Shown: positions 43,158 to 52,673, counted from the first letter of the stretch. The stretch: 64,000 nt of DNA from a bacterium (GCA_026710435.1 JAPOQZ010000254.1:1-64000), one strand, 5' to 3'. The notes: generated from the sequence alone by a model not told the origin. Numbers and translations are program-made.

Positions 43158-43679
43158 ATGACAACGCAGACCGAACAGAAACTCAACGACGTAGACATCG
43201 GGGCCGTCGGAGCCCTCGTCACCGCGGTGGCGGAGGATCCGGATAAGGGTCAGACCGAGTGGCAAGCGACCGTGAACTGGACGGGCGCCTTCCGGTCAGA
43301 GGCTTCGATCCGGGATTTCGACCCGATCCCGTCGGACGAACCGGCCGGGCTCGGTGGGACCGACACCGCCCCCAATCCGGTAGAACAGGTGCTCGCAGCG
43401 CTGGGCAACTGCCTGGCGGTGGGGTACGCGGCGAACGCCACTGCGGTCGGAGTCGAGATCAACGACCTGAGGATCGAACTCAGTGGGGACGTAGACCTGC
43501 AGACTTTCTTGGGCCTGAAGCCCGGCCATGCCGGCTACGGTGGCCTGTCGGTGAAGGTCCACCTTGACTCCGACGCCACGGACGAGCAACTGGCCGCCCT
43601 CCACGACAAGGTCGTCAACAGTTCCCCGGTCGGGCACACGCTGAGCAACCCGGTACCGCTGAACATCGAACTGGCCTGA
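43158..43679 (+). CDS. OsmC-family protein with a single conserved cysteine
   Basis: A 173-residue OsmC/Ohr fold. ALGNCLAVGYAANATAVGVEI carries the first reactive Cys85. The second, expected in the stretch reading VVNSSPVGHTLSNPV, is Ser. Classic Ohr/OsmC peroxidases use both cysteines, so peroxide reduction by the usual disulfide route is doubtful, and the protein may belong to a less studied OsmC subgroup. GGAAGG lies 7-8 bases before ATG 43158. It is a single gene. Confidence 0.85.
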   Translation: MTTQTEQKLNDVDIGAVGALVTAVAEDPDKGQTEWQATVNWTGAFRSEASIRDFDPIPSDEPAGLGGTDTAPNPVEQVLAALGNCLAVGYAANATAVGVEINDLRIELSGDVDLQTFLGLKPGHAGYGGLSVKVHLDSDATDEQLAALHDKVVNSSPVGHTLSNPVPLNIELA

Positions 43680-43945
43680 TCGGACGGACCCGCTCGCGGC
43701 CGATTCGCCTCTTGTTACCGCGAATACCGGGGTCTTCGCGACCACTCCCGACCAGGGGTAATGGTAGGGGTCCCAGGAGTCTGTCTCCTCCTCAACCGGA
43801 ATCTGTCTCCCTCTTCTCAGCTTCCTTCCGATTCTGGAGACCGCAGCAACCATCGGGGTTAGACAACAACACAACTCCCGCTGGCTGTCTAACCCAGGAG
43901 GGAACGGGTGACAGCCCGCCGGCCTTTTCGGGTATCCTTCGGGAC

Positions 43946-44500
43946 ATGTCCGTTCCTGCGGTTCCAACAATCCGCGGTGGTATCGAAGTTGAGATCAACG
44001 ACGACGATAGCAACTGGGTTCAGAAACGGTATCGGGCTGCTGAACTGCCCGAAGTGCTCGCCCGGGACCGTGACGTGCCCCGCGCCGAGGTGGTGATCAT
44101 CACCCAGTTCTGCCGTGACTGGCGGACCTGGCCAGAAGACCGCGAATGGATGCTCGAAGGCGAACCCGACCCGGCCGGCGACCCGTACGACCTCGCCAAG
44201 GTCGCAGCGATCGTCCGCGGCCTGTGCGAACGCTGGGATCATCCGACACCTGCCTGGATCGAAGGCGTCCGAGCCCCAACCTAAATACTCCTATTCCTAG
44301 ACAAGGGCCGCCCGGTCAACCCGGGGTACGAGGCGACCCGTCGGGCCCTTGCGCCCTCCGCCTGCGCGAAGCATGGCGTCTACTACGAAGCCGAAATGCT
44401 GGAGTACAAAAATGACGTGTTCGCACGGATCCGCGCTGTGTCACACACCGCCAGAGAACAGAACTCTCAAAGGAGCCGACGCACTGGCACAGACCTTTGA
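43946..44500 (+). pseudogene. Hypothetical protein gene interrupted by an in-frame stop
   Basis: The first segment (43946-44281) encodes 112 residues containing WVQKRYRAAELPEVLARD and WMLEGEPDPAGDPYDLAKVAAIVRGLCERWDHPTPAWIEG. A TAA at 44282 ends it. The same frame then continues, without a start codon, for 71 more residues with protein-like sequence (KGRPVNPGYEATRRALAPSACAKHGVYYEAEMLEYK), including a Cys-x-x-His segment, to TGA 44498. The simplest reading is one gene of about 184 codons with a nonsense mutation. A shorter intact gene of 112 codons cannot be excluded. The family is not recognised. Confidence 0.45.
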
Positions 44501-44712
44501 TCTACGTACCCTATGTCGTCGCACATGAACGAGATGACGTGGTTCGTCGCGCCGTCCGAAGGGTGGACGGCGAGTTCGGCTGACGGGAGCCGGAAGAGCA
44601 GCCCACCGTCTCCGACATCGATGTTTTCGAAACCGAACGCATCGGCGAGGACCGAGCGCACGTCTTCGGGCTCGGGTGTGTTGATGAGAAGATGGACCCC
44701 GATGATGGCCAC
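44467..44712 (-). pseudogene. Truncated VOC (glyoxalase/bleomycin resistance) family gene
   Basis: From GTG 44712, with GGAGG 6 bases upstream, the frame reads VAIIGVHLLINTPEPEDVRSVLADAFGFE and FMCDDIGYVD, a VOC-type beta-alpha-beta-beta-beta module. It then stops after 81 residues, whereas VOC proteins usually have 120 or more. The family-like part ends at CDDI, near where the interrupted gene on the other strand also ends. The gene appears cut by a rearrangement and is probably not functional. Confidence 0.5.
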
Positions 44713-44944
44713 ACTGCCTCCTCCCCCGGCGGATCGATCCTCACCCGGCATCAAGTGCGTGGCATCGTAACCGCTCGGGACGGCAGCCTCTATCCCCGAT
44801 AGACTCAGCCCGTTGTCGCCAGCCGGTCGCGAGGGCGCGTTCACACTACGCGCAGTCGTTACGGTACCCGCGGGTCCCACGATCAAACTAGCCTGAGCGT
44901 CTACACGCGAGTTCGCGGCGGCGCGAATTCCGGTGGAGGAGCCC

Positions 44945-45997
44945 ATGGCGCATGTAATGACGGTGCAAGGTCCTATCAACCCGGCAGACCTAGGCCCCAC
45001 CATGACCCACGAGCACATCTTCGTGGACTCCCGGCATGCATGGAGCCCGTCCCCGGAGATCCTCGATCCCGAAGCCGCCACTCGGCCATTCGAGGTACGT
45101 CTGGCCGGGGTCAGCCGATGGAACCAGTCGGCCTACCGGCAGAACCTCGTCCAGAGTCCCGACGACGACTACGACTTGATCTCCGAAGAGGTCGGAGAGT
45201 ACGTGCGGGCGGGTGGTGGCACGATCGTGGAGCTGACCACCATCGGTCTGAACCCTGCGCCGCTGGCGCTGGCCCGGCTCTCTGCCGATCTGCATCTCCA
45301 CATCGTGGCCGGAACAGGCTTCTATGTCCAGGCGTTGCATCCACCGTGGGTGGAAGGTATGAGCGTCTCGGATCTGACCGGGTTTCTCCGGCGGGAGGTC
45401 ACCGAGGGAATGGGCGGGACGTCGGTCCGTCCGGGAATAATCGGAGAGATAGGGACGTCGGAGACACTGTTCGACGTGGAAGAGAGGATCCTGCGAGCTT
45501 CGGCACGGGTCGCGGTCGAGACCGACACGGCGATCAACGTGCACTGCCATCCTCCTGCCCTAGAGGTGGTGCAGCGCATCCTCGACATACTCGAAGAGGA
45601 GGGCCACCCGCTCGATCGGACATCTCTGTCCCATCTCGATGAGATCACCGATCTGGTCTATCACCGGGCTGTCTTGGAGCGGGGACCCCTGGTGGGGTTC
45701 GACAGCTTCGGCCAGGACGGCTACTTCGAACCCACATGGAAGTCCAAGAGCGACCAGGCCAAGCTCGAGACCATGCTCGCACTCGTCGAGGACGGGTTCG
45801 AGGATCAGTTGCTCATGGCCCAAGACATGCACAAGAAGCATTACCTTCTCCGCTACGGCGGCTTCGGCTACAACCACGTCCTCGCTCGGGTCGTACCGAG
45901 GATGAAGGTCACCTACGGCGTCGACGATCGGCTGGTTGACAAACTGCTGGTCACCAACCCGGCTCACCTCCTGACCAGGAAATCTGGCGCGGCATAG
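44945..45997 (+). CDS. Phosphotriesterase-family metal hydrolase (lactonase-like)
   Basis: A 350-residue TIM-barrel amidohydrolase. THEHIFVD (His22, His24) begins the metal site. GIIGEIGTSE has Glu in place of the carboxylated Lys seen in true phosphotriesterases. NVHCHPP, LSHLDE and LMAQDMHKKHYL supply the remaining His, His and Asp ligands. Members with this pattern are mostly lactonases or amide/ester hydrolases of natural metabolites. GGAGGAG lies just before ATG 44945. It leads a plus-strand run with the dimethylformamidase-like and phosphodiesterase-like genes. Confidence 0.87.
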   Translation: MAHVMTVQGPINPADLGPTMTHEHIFVDSRHAWSPSPEILDPEAATRPFEVRLAGVSRWNQSAYRQNLVQSPDDDYDLISEEVGEYVRAGGGTIVELTTIGLNPAPLALARLSADLHLHIVAGTGFYVQALHPPWVEGMSVSDLTGFLRREVTEGMGGTSVRPGIIGEIGTSETLFDVEERILRASARVAVETDTAINVHCHPPALEVVQRILDILEEEGHPLDRTSLSHLDEITDLVYHRAVLERGPLVGFDSFGQDGYFEPTWKSKSDQAKLETMLALVEDGFEDQLLMAQDMHKKHYLLRYGGFGYNHVLARVVPRMKVTYGVDDRLVDKLLVTNPAHLLTRKSGAA

Positions 45998-46090
45998 GAA
46001 TTGCCTGACGTTCCGGGCGGGCTGGTCGGAGCACTGCGCGCCATAATGGGACGGCTTGGCAGTACCCCGATTGGGGAGCCTCGGAGGTAG

Positions 46091-47680
46091 ATGGTGCTGG
46101 TCGGATACGTGAGCGACGAGTTCTACGTCGCCATCCCGGATGTCGAGATCGAGTTCACGAGCGGAACGACCTCGGTCCGGTCCCGATCCCGCGCATCCGG
46201 GTCGGTTCATGCCGCCGTCGATCCGGGCGCCTACCGTGTCTACCTGACCCGCGGGGGCTTCACGCCCAAGTGGGTCGACATGGAGGTTGAGGAGGGCCGG
46301 ATTCACCACTTCCGGCTGCTGTCGGACAATCTCAGCGGCTATGTGTGGCCTAAGTGGACCAGGTCCGGCGAGGTTGGACAGGTCCGCCTCCACTCACCGC
46401 ACGACTCGGTCGTGACCCTCTGGCGGTACGGATGGGAACGCGAGTTCATCTCAAAGCTGGGTCACTTCGACGACGAGCCGCGCGGGGCATACGCTCAGAT
46501 ACTCCCGGACGGTGACGTGACCCGGTCAGGCGTTAAGTGGAGCGACCACGGTTACTCGTTCCCCGAGGTCGATCCGAGGGTCTACGTGACGGCGCCCGAG
46601 CGATCAGGGCTCTACTATTTCCACGCCAAGGACACGACCGGGGCTTTCTTCTCCTTCCCGTGGATCGTTGCGCCCCGGAAACCGCATCAGCGGTTGGCCG
46701 TCCTTGCGTCCAACATCAACTGGAACTGCTACAACCATTACGGGGGACGCAGCAACTACGTCTCCGCCATCACGCTCTCCCCCATACCCCACTTCAACTT
46801 CCGCCAGGAGGAGGTCTACTACACGGACCCGGCTCTCCAGCCTTGGATAGCGGACGAGTACGACCCGCTGTCGTTCGACCGTCCCGAACCCCTCAACATG
46901 ACGGAAGAGAACGGGAAGATCATCGATCCGATGGAACGCCGCGGCGAGGAACACGTCGCGCCGGCCGAATGGCGGCTGCTCGGATGGCTCGAGCGGGAGG
47001 GGTTCGGCTACGACTATTACGCCGAGACCCAGTTGCACTTCGACGAGATGCCCCTCGAGGACTACGAGGTGTTGATCATCAGCACCCATCCCGAGTACTG
47101 GTCGGCCAAGATGTACTACCAGGTCAAGTCGTGGGTGTTCGACGGGGGTGGCAAGCTCATGGTGCTAGGAGGCAACAGCCTCAACTGCGAAGTGGAGTTC
47201 TTGGATACTACGACGATCACCGTGCGGAACAACGACCACCGTAAGCGCCCTCGGGGCTACGAGAGCCGGTTCGGGACCCGGCACGAATCCGAGGCGCATC
47301 TGACCGGAGTGGTAACGACCCACACCGGCTACGAGACCGGCGCCCCCTACCGGGTGATCGACCCTTCCCATTGGGCTCTGGCAGGAACCGGCCTATCCGA
47401 AGGTGACCTCTTCGGCACGGAGTCGCTTGACCGGCGGGCGCCGGGCGGCGCCTCCGGGCACGAGACCGACAAACGGACTCCATCGTCCCCACCTGGAATC
47501 AGCCTGATCGCCAAGGGAACAAATCCCGACGACGGCGGCGCGGAGATGGTCCATCACCGGACCCCGAGCGGCGGCGAGGTGTTCTCGGTCGCTTCCATCT
47601 CCTACACCTGCTCGATCGCGGTCGACGACCAGATCTCGAAGGTGACCCGTAACGTTCTCGAACGGTTCCTGGGCTCGTGA
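46091..47680 (+). CDS. N,N-dimethylformamidase large-subunit-like protein
   Basis: A 529-residue protein. An N-terminal beta domain (MVLVGYVSDEFYVAIPDVEIEF, YRVYLTRGGFTPKWVDM) is followed by a catalytic-type domain with LAVLASNINWNCYNHYGGRSNY, DPLSFDRPEPLN and EVLIISTHPEYWSAKMYYQVKSWVFDGGGKLMVLGGN. These match the large subunit of dimethylformamidase, which hydrolyses small amides using a mononuclear iron site. No gene for the small subunit was seen. GGAGGTAG precedes the ATG. Many environmental homologues have other, unknown amide substrates. It lies 31 bases upstream of the next plus-strand gene. Confidence 0.75.
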   Translation: MVLVGYVSDEFYVAIPDVEIEFTSGTTSVRSRSRASGSVHAAVDPGAYRVYLTRGGFTPKWVDMEVEEGRIHHFRLLSDNLSGYVWPKWTRSGEVGQVRLHSPHDSVVTLWRYGWEREFISKLGHFDDEPRGAYAQILPDGDVTRSGVKWSDHGYSFPEVDPRVYVTAPERSGLYYFHAKDTTGAFFSFPWIVAPRKPHQRLAVLASNINWNCYNHYGGRSNYVSAITLSPIPHFNFRQEEVYYTDPALQPWIADEYDPLSFDRPEPLNMTEENGKIIDPMERRGEEHVAPAEWRLLGWLEREGFGYDYYAETQLHFDEMPLEDYEVLIISTHPEYWSAKMYYQVKSWVFDGGGKLMVLGGNSLNCEVEFLDTTTITVRNNDHRKRPRGYESRFGTRHESEAHLTGVVTTHTGYETGAPYRVIDPSHWALAGTGLSEGDLFGTESLDRRAPGGASGHETDKRTPSSPPGISLIAKGTNPDDGGAEMVHHRTPSGGEVFSVASISYTCSIAVDDQISKVTRNVLERFLGS

Positions 47681-47711
47681 CTCCACTCCCCCACATCCGC
47701 CGGACCGTTCC

Positions 47712-49730
47712 ATGAACCGGGTACTCCTGTTCGGGATCGACCAGATGATCCTGCCCCTAACCGAGCAACTGATGCAGCAGCGGACCTACGCGAACCTGGA
47801 ACGGGTCCTCCATGGCGAGGGTGCGGTGTCGGAAGCCATTCCGTGCTGGCCTGCCTGGACCCCGACCAATTGGGCAACCATCGCTACCGGGGCGGATCCC
47901 GGGGCGCACGGGGTAATAAGCTGGGAGGTGTCCCTGCCCGATGGCCGCTGGCTGACCAGCTTCCACTCCTCGGCAGTGCGCGCCGAGACTCTATGGGAGG
48001 CCGCCGACCGAGCCGGGTTGAAGGTCGGGCTGGTGCACTACCCTGCGTCGTGGCCATCACGCTTGGAGAACGGCTTCGTGATCGACGGCTGCGCCCTGCC
48101 CGACTACGGCCAGACCCCCTTCGAACTGGTGTCGGGTCAGGGGTACTGCACCGACACCAACCTTCCCATCTCGCAGCGGGTCTCCTTCGATTCCGAGTCC
48201 CGGTGGACCAATCTCGGCGGGGGATTGCAACCCAGAACCGGCACGCTCGAGGTAGTCGCCAAGGTGGGCGGGGCCGTCACCCGGGTGCCGTTCGCGGTCA
48301 CCGGCGACAACCGGTACGACCGTATCGTCCTCAGCCTGTCGAGGGACGGGCACGACCTACTGGCCACGGTGCAGGTAGCGGAGTGGAGCGATTGGTTCGT
48401 AGTCCCGGTAGGTGGGATCGAGGGGCGCACCCGGATACGGCTGATCCGCTGCGACCCGCAGAGGGGAGACTTCCACCTCTGGCGTAGCCAGATACTTCCG
48501 GTCAACGGTCCATCCGAACCCGGTTGGATCCTCGATGACCTCACGCGGCGGCTCGGGCCCTACCAGGAACACGTCAGCGAGATCGCCGCGCTGGGCGGAG
48601 CGGCCGACTACGAGAGCCTCGCCGATGAAGCCCGCTATCAGATCCGCTGGTTCGCCCGCGCCATGCTGGAGTTGCTGGACCGATACGGATGCTCGCTGGT
48701 CGGGTTCCACTGGCACTGGCTGGACTGGGTCAACCATTTACATCTCGGGCATGTGGACCCCGACTGGGCCCACTACCGAGCGGACGGAGCAGAAGAACAC
48801 CTCGAAGTGATCCACGACGCGGTTGCCATGATCGACGAGGCGCTCGGCATCGTCCTCGACGGTCTCCGGGACGACGACCTCCTCATCCTCGTGGCGGACC
48901 ACGGCAACCTGCCCGTGGACCGGATGATCAACTTCCGGCGCTACTTCGTGGAGACCGGGCGGACCGTGCTCGTCGACCCGGGGGGTTCCATCGACGAGGC
49001 GAACACGGATTGGGACCGGACCCAGGTGTACGTTCCCGACCGTCTCAACGCCCCGGAGATACGCCTCAACCCGGCGCTAGACCCCGGACAGGCCGGGGAA
49101 GTGATGACAGAGGTGATACGGGATCTTCGCACTCTGGTCGATCCCGACACCGGTAAGACGCCTATCGCCCTGGCCTTGCCCAAGCGCGAGGCGGCACTGC
49201 TCGGCTGGTACGGCCCGGACGCCGGTGACATCCTCGTCATCCTCGAATCCGGGTACGTGTGGGACACCGAGGCCCATATCGACGCCGAGATCATCGATGC
49301 GGCGATAGAAAGCGACGTGGCTCCGCACTGGCATGGCGCCGTTCCGTCTCCGGTGTTCTCGGACCATCCCCCACCCGAGACAGCCGCCCACGGCCATGTA
49401 CTTCCCACAGCCGCAACCTCGCTGTCGTCCAATATGGCCATCCTCGCCATGGTCGGCGGTCCGGCCAGCCGCGGGTACCGGAGGGATCCGGAACGGTTGG
49501 GTCCGGTATGGCTCAAGGACATCGCGCCGACCATCGCCCATGTGCTCGGTATCCCACCACCCCGCCACAGCTCGGGTGGCGTTCTGCACGACTTCCTGGG
49601 TCGGGATCCCGGAACCCTGGAGCGGGACACGGACCCGCCTTCCCACTACCGGATACCGAGAGATGTCAAGGATGCCCAAGTCGGCATGTACGACTTCTCG
49701 ATCCTTGACACGCCTGCCGCCGATAGCTGA
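47712..49730 (+). CDS. Alkaline phosphatase-superfamily enzyme (type I phosphodiesterase / nucleotide pyrophosphatase like)
   Basis: A 672-residue cytoplasmic protein. LLFGIDQM holds the first metal Asp10, and WTPTNWATIATGADPGAHGV carries the threonine nucleophile (Thr52) and the GxHG motif of NPP-type enzymes. LLILVADHGN supplies the later Asp-His pair. A middle domain of about 200 residues (residues 150-350) is an insertion of unknown function. It should cleave phosphodiester, phosphonate or sulfate ester bonds. It appears to be co-transcribed with the dimethylformamidase-like gene. Confidence 0.82.
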   Translation: MNRVLLFGIDQMILPLTEQLMQQRTYANLERVLHGEGAVSEAIPCWPAWTPTNWATIATGADPGAHGVISWEVSLPDGRWLTSFHSSAVRAETLWEAADRAGLKVGLVHYPASWPSRLENGFVIDGCALPDYGQTPFELVSGQGYCTDTNLPISQRVSFDSESRWTNLGGGLQPRTGTLEVVAKVGGAVTRVPFAVTGDNRYDRIVLSLSRDGHDLLATVQVAEWSDWFVVPVGGIEGRTRIRLIRCDPQRGDFHLWRSQILPVNGPSEPGWILDDLTRRLGPYQEHVSEIAALGGAADYESLADEARYQIRWFARAMLELLDRYGCSLVGFHWHWLDWVNHLHLGHVDPDWAHYRADGAEEHLEVIHDAVAMIDEALGIVLDGLRDDDLLILVADHGNLPVDRMINFRRYFVETGRTVLVDPGGSIDEANTDWDRTQVYVPDRLNAPEIRLNPALDPGQAGEVMTEVIRDLRTLVDPDTGKTPIALALPKREAALLGWYGPDAGDILVILESGYVWDTEAHIDAEIIDAAIESDVAPHWHGAVPSPVFSDHPPPETAAHGHVLPTAATSLSSNMAILAMVGGPASRGYRRDPERLGPVWLKDIAPTIAHVLGIPPPRHSSGGVLHDFLGRDPGTLERDTDPPSHYRIPRDVKDAQVGMYDFSILDTPAADS

Positions 49731-49748
49731 ACGCTGCCGAGACCCCGC

Positions 49749-50639
49749 TCACTCCCAATCCGGGAAGGGCTGCTTCCAGTTCTCGTAGATGATCGCGTCT
49801 TGTATCTCCCTGGGAATGGTCGGCAGCCTCGTACCTTCGACGATGTCGTTGATACGTCTCAGGCCGCTGATCACATTGGTGATGGTCCCTGACGGGTAGT
49901 CGGAGGCCAGCAGCAGCTTGTGGTCGACCCCGTATTCCATGGCGGTGACCATCGCCTGCCAGTAGCGCCACGGCCGGTAGTGGACAGCCGATATGTCCGC
50001 GTACATGTTGGGCGATTTTCGGACCAGGGCGACGAGATCCTCTTCCCAGGGGTGACCGAGATGCGCGACGATCATCCTCAACTCGGGGAACTCCATGGCT
50101 ATGTCCTCCAACTGGAGAGGCAGAGCCCAGCGCAGCCGGGCGCGGCTGGGGAAGGTGGTGCCCTGGTGCCAGATGATGGGGATGCCATATCCGGCACACT
50201 TGCGGAAGAAGTCCCAGTAGGCCCTGTCGGTCGGATCGAAGTGCTGGTAGGTGGGCCCGAGCTTTAGCCCATGTAGACCGAGGTCCTCCACGCAGTGGGT
50301 CAGCTGGTCGATCGCGTCGGATGCCGTCGGGTTCACGGACGCCCAGCCGATCAGCTTCTCCGGATGGGTAGCCACGTATTCGGCAATGAGCTGGTTGGGC
50401 ACCACGATGCCTGTGGGCTCCGCCTGTATCCCGAACACCACGACCTTGTCCGCCGGCGTAGAAGCCTCCCAATGGTCCTCCGGCCGTGAATCGTAGGAGT
50501 GCAGATCGAGATGGGCGCTGTGCACCTCGCCCCCGGACTGCTTCATCTTGACCAGCTTGGACGCCAGGGCTTCCTGGGCGGCCTCCTCCGACCAATGATC
50601 CGGGTACCAGCCTATGTGGGTGTGGATATCGACGATCAC
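49749..50639 (-). CDS. Amidohydrolase family 2 (ACMSD-like) metal enzyme
   Basis: A 296-residue barrel. VDIHTHIGW gives the HxH pair, IIWHQGTTF and IVAHLGHPW the two later histidines and LLASDYP the Asp. The sequence GLHGLKLGPTYQHFDPTDRAYWDFFRKC is nearly repeated in the gene at 55697-56560, so the two are paralogues. ACMSD-type enzymes decarboxylate or hydrolyse ring compounds. Start GTG 50639 follows GGAG by 8 bases. It leads an operon-like minus-strand set only in position: the upstream MBL-fold gene ends 65 bases before it. Confidence 0.87.
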   Translation of the reverse strand: MIVDIHTHIGWYPDHWSEEAAQEALASKLVKMKQSGGEVHSAHLDLHSYDSRPEDHWEASTPADKVVVFGIQAEPTGIVVPNQLIAEYVATHPEKLIGWASVNPTASDAIDQLTHCVEDLGLHGLKLGPTYQHFDPTDRAYWDFFRKCAGYGIPIIWHQGTTFPSRARLRWALPLQLEDIAMEFPELRMIVAHLGHPWEEDLVALVRKSPNMYADISAVHYRPWRYWQAMVTAMEYGVDHKLLLASDYPSGTITNVISGLRRINDIVEGTRLPTIPREIQDAIIYENWKQPFPDWE

Positions 50640-50703
50640 GCTTACAGCTCCTCTCCAGGCCGGCCCCTGCCCCGACGGTGGGCCGGATGGGATGTCGGCG
50701 GGA

Positions 50704-51489
50704 TCATGGGGCGATGATCCCGTCCGGATACCGGTCGAAGACCTTGACGTCGTGGATCGGGACGATGTGCCGGGCCGTTGCCCGCACCCGCGCGTAGCAG
50801 TCGAGCGCCTCGTACATGTTCTCGCAGAGACCGAGCATCTCACCGTCCTCCACGTTCTCGTAGAAGAAGTACGAGTCGGAGATGGCGACCGTTCCGACCG
50901 CGGTGTCAACCTCCACGACGATCGACTCCCGGTGGTGAGCCCCCGACCACCATGTCCGGAGGCCCGGAGCGACCTCGTCCTCGTCCTCCAGCAGGGCGAC
51001 CCGATCCCAGCTGTCGGTGACGAGATCCACCAGGGTGTCCCGGGGAATCGACCGCCAGCGGTCGTCGTGGGGGTGGTCGTGCGTGGTGTGGAAGTGGATC
51101 CAGCCCCGTCTGGCGATGCAGATCCGGGCAGATCTGAACTTGTGGAGCGTCCCGGTGGTGTACAGCTCCAGCGGGGTCAGCAAGATATGGGTGATGTCAT
51201 CGGGTGTGAGGCCAACAGTCTCCAGGGCGCCGGTCATGTAGTGCTCCGGCTGCCTCTTCAGGTCGCCCTTCGGGGCGTCGTGGAGGTAACGCATCTTCGG
51301 CCAGCCTTCCTCGACCATGGCGGTGTCATCCGGGGGGGAGGTGTTTACGAGAGCCGTTATCCCTCCTCCCTGTATCAGGGTCACGTTGAACCCCAGCGGG
51401 TACATCTTGTCCCAGTGGCTCATCCAGAAGACCTCCGGTCCCGCGATCAGCGACTCGCCGACGCTCAGGACTCTCACCGAGTACTCCAT
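50704..51489 (-). CDS. Metallo-beta-lactamase-fold protein with a degenerate metal site
   Basis: A 261-residue protein with the overall order of N-acyl-homoserine-lactonase-like MBL proteins: VTLIQGGGITALVNTSPP, then ITHILLTPLELYTTGTLHKF, then WWSGAHHRESIVVEV and VAISDSYFFYENV. The canonical THxHxDH motif is replaced by TPLELYT, removing three or four zinc ligands. Catalysis by the usual mechanism is therefore unlikely. AAAAGGAG precedes ATG 51489. It sits between the amidohydrolase and oxidoreductase genes on the same strand. Confidence 0.78.
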   Translation of the reverse strand: MEYSVRVLSVGESLIAGPEVFWMSHWDKMYPLGFNVTLIQGGGITALVNTSPPDDTAMVEEGWPKMRYLHDAPKGDLKRQPEHYMTGALETVGLTPDDITHILLTPLELYTTGTLHKFRSARICIARRGWIHFHTTHDHPHDDRWRSIPRDTLVDLVTDSWDRVALLEDEDEVAPGLRTWWSGAHHRESIVVEVDTAVGTVAISDSYFFYENVEDGEMLGLCENMYEALDCYARVRATARHIVPIHDVKVFDRYPDGIIAP

Positions 51490-51517
51490 TACTTTGCTCC
51501 TTTTCAGAGGTGACCAT

Positions 51518-52513
51518 TCATCGAGAGAGATCCACCGGCCTGCCCGTCCATGACGATTCGTCCAATGCCAGAGCAACCTCCAGCGCCGCCCGGGCGTCCT
51601 CCAAGGACACCGGCCAATCGCGTATGCCCCGAACCCAGCCCAGGAAGTGGCGGTCCTCGATGGCGACCGAACCTGCCGCGGTGCCTCCGACGTCGAACGA
51701 ACCGTGAGTCCTGAGCCACTTGTTCTCCTCGAGCGAGTAGACCCTCGTCGCCGGATCGCGCATCTCGACGTATCCGGCGCCGCGAGTACCGAAGACGGCA
51801 AGCCGGTAGTCCCCCGCCAGCCTCGACCGGTCGTTCATGACCCAGTTGAACTCCACCAACCCGACCGCTCCGCTCGCAAAGCGCAGGGTCGCCACGACTG
51901 CGTCCACCGCGCCGTCTCCCACCGAGGCGGTGGACGCCGGCATGGACTGGACCCGGACGATATCGCCCGCCAGCCAGCGGAGCAGGTCGAGGTCGTGGAC
52001 GCCCACCTCGACGGGTAGGGTCGTCCGGTGTGCCAGGAGGCGTCCCTCGAACGCCGGCACGTTGCGGCGAGCACTCAGGCTGACCGGATCACCGATATCA
52101 CCGCCCTGCACGCTCCTCGCCAAGGCCAGGTAGTCGGGCTCGAAGCGCATGGTGTGACCCACCGCTAGCCGGCCACCTGTTTGCCGGGTGATCGCGATGA
52201 TGGCATCGGCGTCGTCGAGGTCGTGGGCGATCGGCTTCTCGCAGAATACGGGAAGGCCAGCTTCGAGGCAGCGGGCCACTACCGGAAGATGCTGCTCTTG
52301 CGGGGTGCAGACGAAGACCGCTTCGAGCTTACGGCTTGCCAGTAACCGGTCCACATCGGCGAAGAAGCCGACCCCGGAGGGCAAGCTAGCGGCCACGCCC
52401 GGGTCCAGGTCGCAACATGCAACCAGGTCCGCTTCGGGAAGCGCGTCCAGGACCCGGACATGCACCGAGCCCATCATCCCGATACCCACTACCGCGCAGC
52501 GGACTGGATTCAC
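51518..52513 (-). CDS. Gfo/Idh/MocA-family NAD(P)-dependent oxidoreductase
   Basis: A 331-residue protein. CAVVGIGMMGSVHVRVL is the Rossmann nucleotide site, and PVFCEKPIAHDLDDADAII has the EKP motif. EVGVHDLDLLRWLAGD carries the GxxxHxxD catalytic pair common in inositol or sugar dehydrogenases of this family. It probably oxidises a cyclitol, sugar or related alcohol. GTG 52513 follows GGAGGC. It is the first gene of a minus-strand set divergent from the U32-like operon, so it may share control with it. Confidence 0.9.
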   Translation of the reverse strand: MNPVRCAVVGIGMMGSVHVRVLDALPEADLVACCDLDPGVAASLPSGVGFFADVDRLLASRKLEAVFVCTPQEQHLPVVARCLEAGLPVFCEKPIAHDLDDADAIIAITRQTGGRLAVGHTMRFEPDYLALARSVQGGDIGDPVSLSARRNVPAFEGRLLAHRTTLPVEVGVHDLDLLRWLAGDIVRVQSMPASTASVGDGAVDAVVATLRFASGAVGLVEFNWVMNDRSRLAGDYRLAVFGTRGAGYVEMRDPATRVYSLEENKWLRTHGSFDVGGTAAGSVAIEDRHFLGWVRGIRDWPVSLEDARAALEVALALDESSWTGRPVDLSR

Positions 52514-52596
52514 GCTTGCCTCCTTCCGGCGGTGCCACCGACAGCCGGCACGCTATCGGCTGTTCGGGACCGGTGCTCCATCGGCCGGTATCTTGG

Positions 52597-52625
52597 TTGA
52601 CGCGGCCGGGCAATTACCCAATAAT
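52597..52625 (+). promoter_or_regulatory. Promoter of the U32-like / hydrolase / enolase operon
   Basis: TTGACG (52597-52602), a 17-base spacer and AATAAT (52620-52625). Predicted start of transcription is about 52632, at the edge of the operator that follows. Confidence 0.65.
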
Positions 52626-52632
52626 CATGCCA

Positions 52633-52657
52633 CGCAACACCGTTGCGATGCGCGCAA
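52633..52657 (+). promoter_or_regulatory. Three-half-site operator candidate, site 2
   Basis: CGCAA-CACCG-TTGCG-ATGC-GCGCAA, directly after the -10 box and 16 bases before the first start codon. A bound protein would block transcription, as expected of an IclR-type repressor. Confidence 0.7.
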
Positions 52658-52673
52658 CGCCGGGGAGGGTCGG

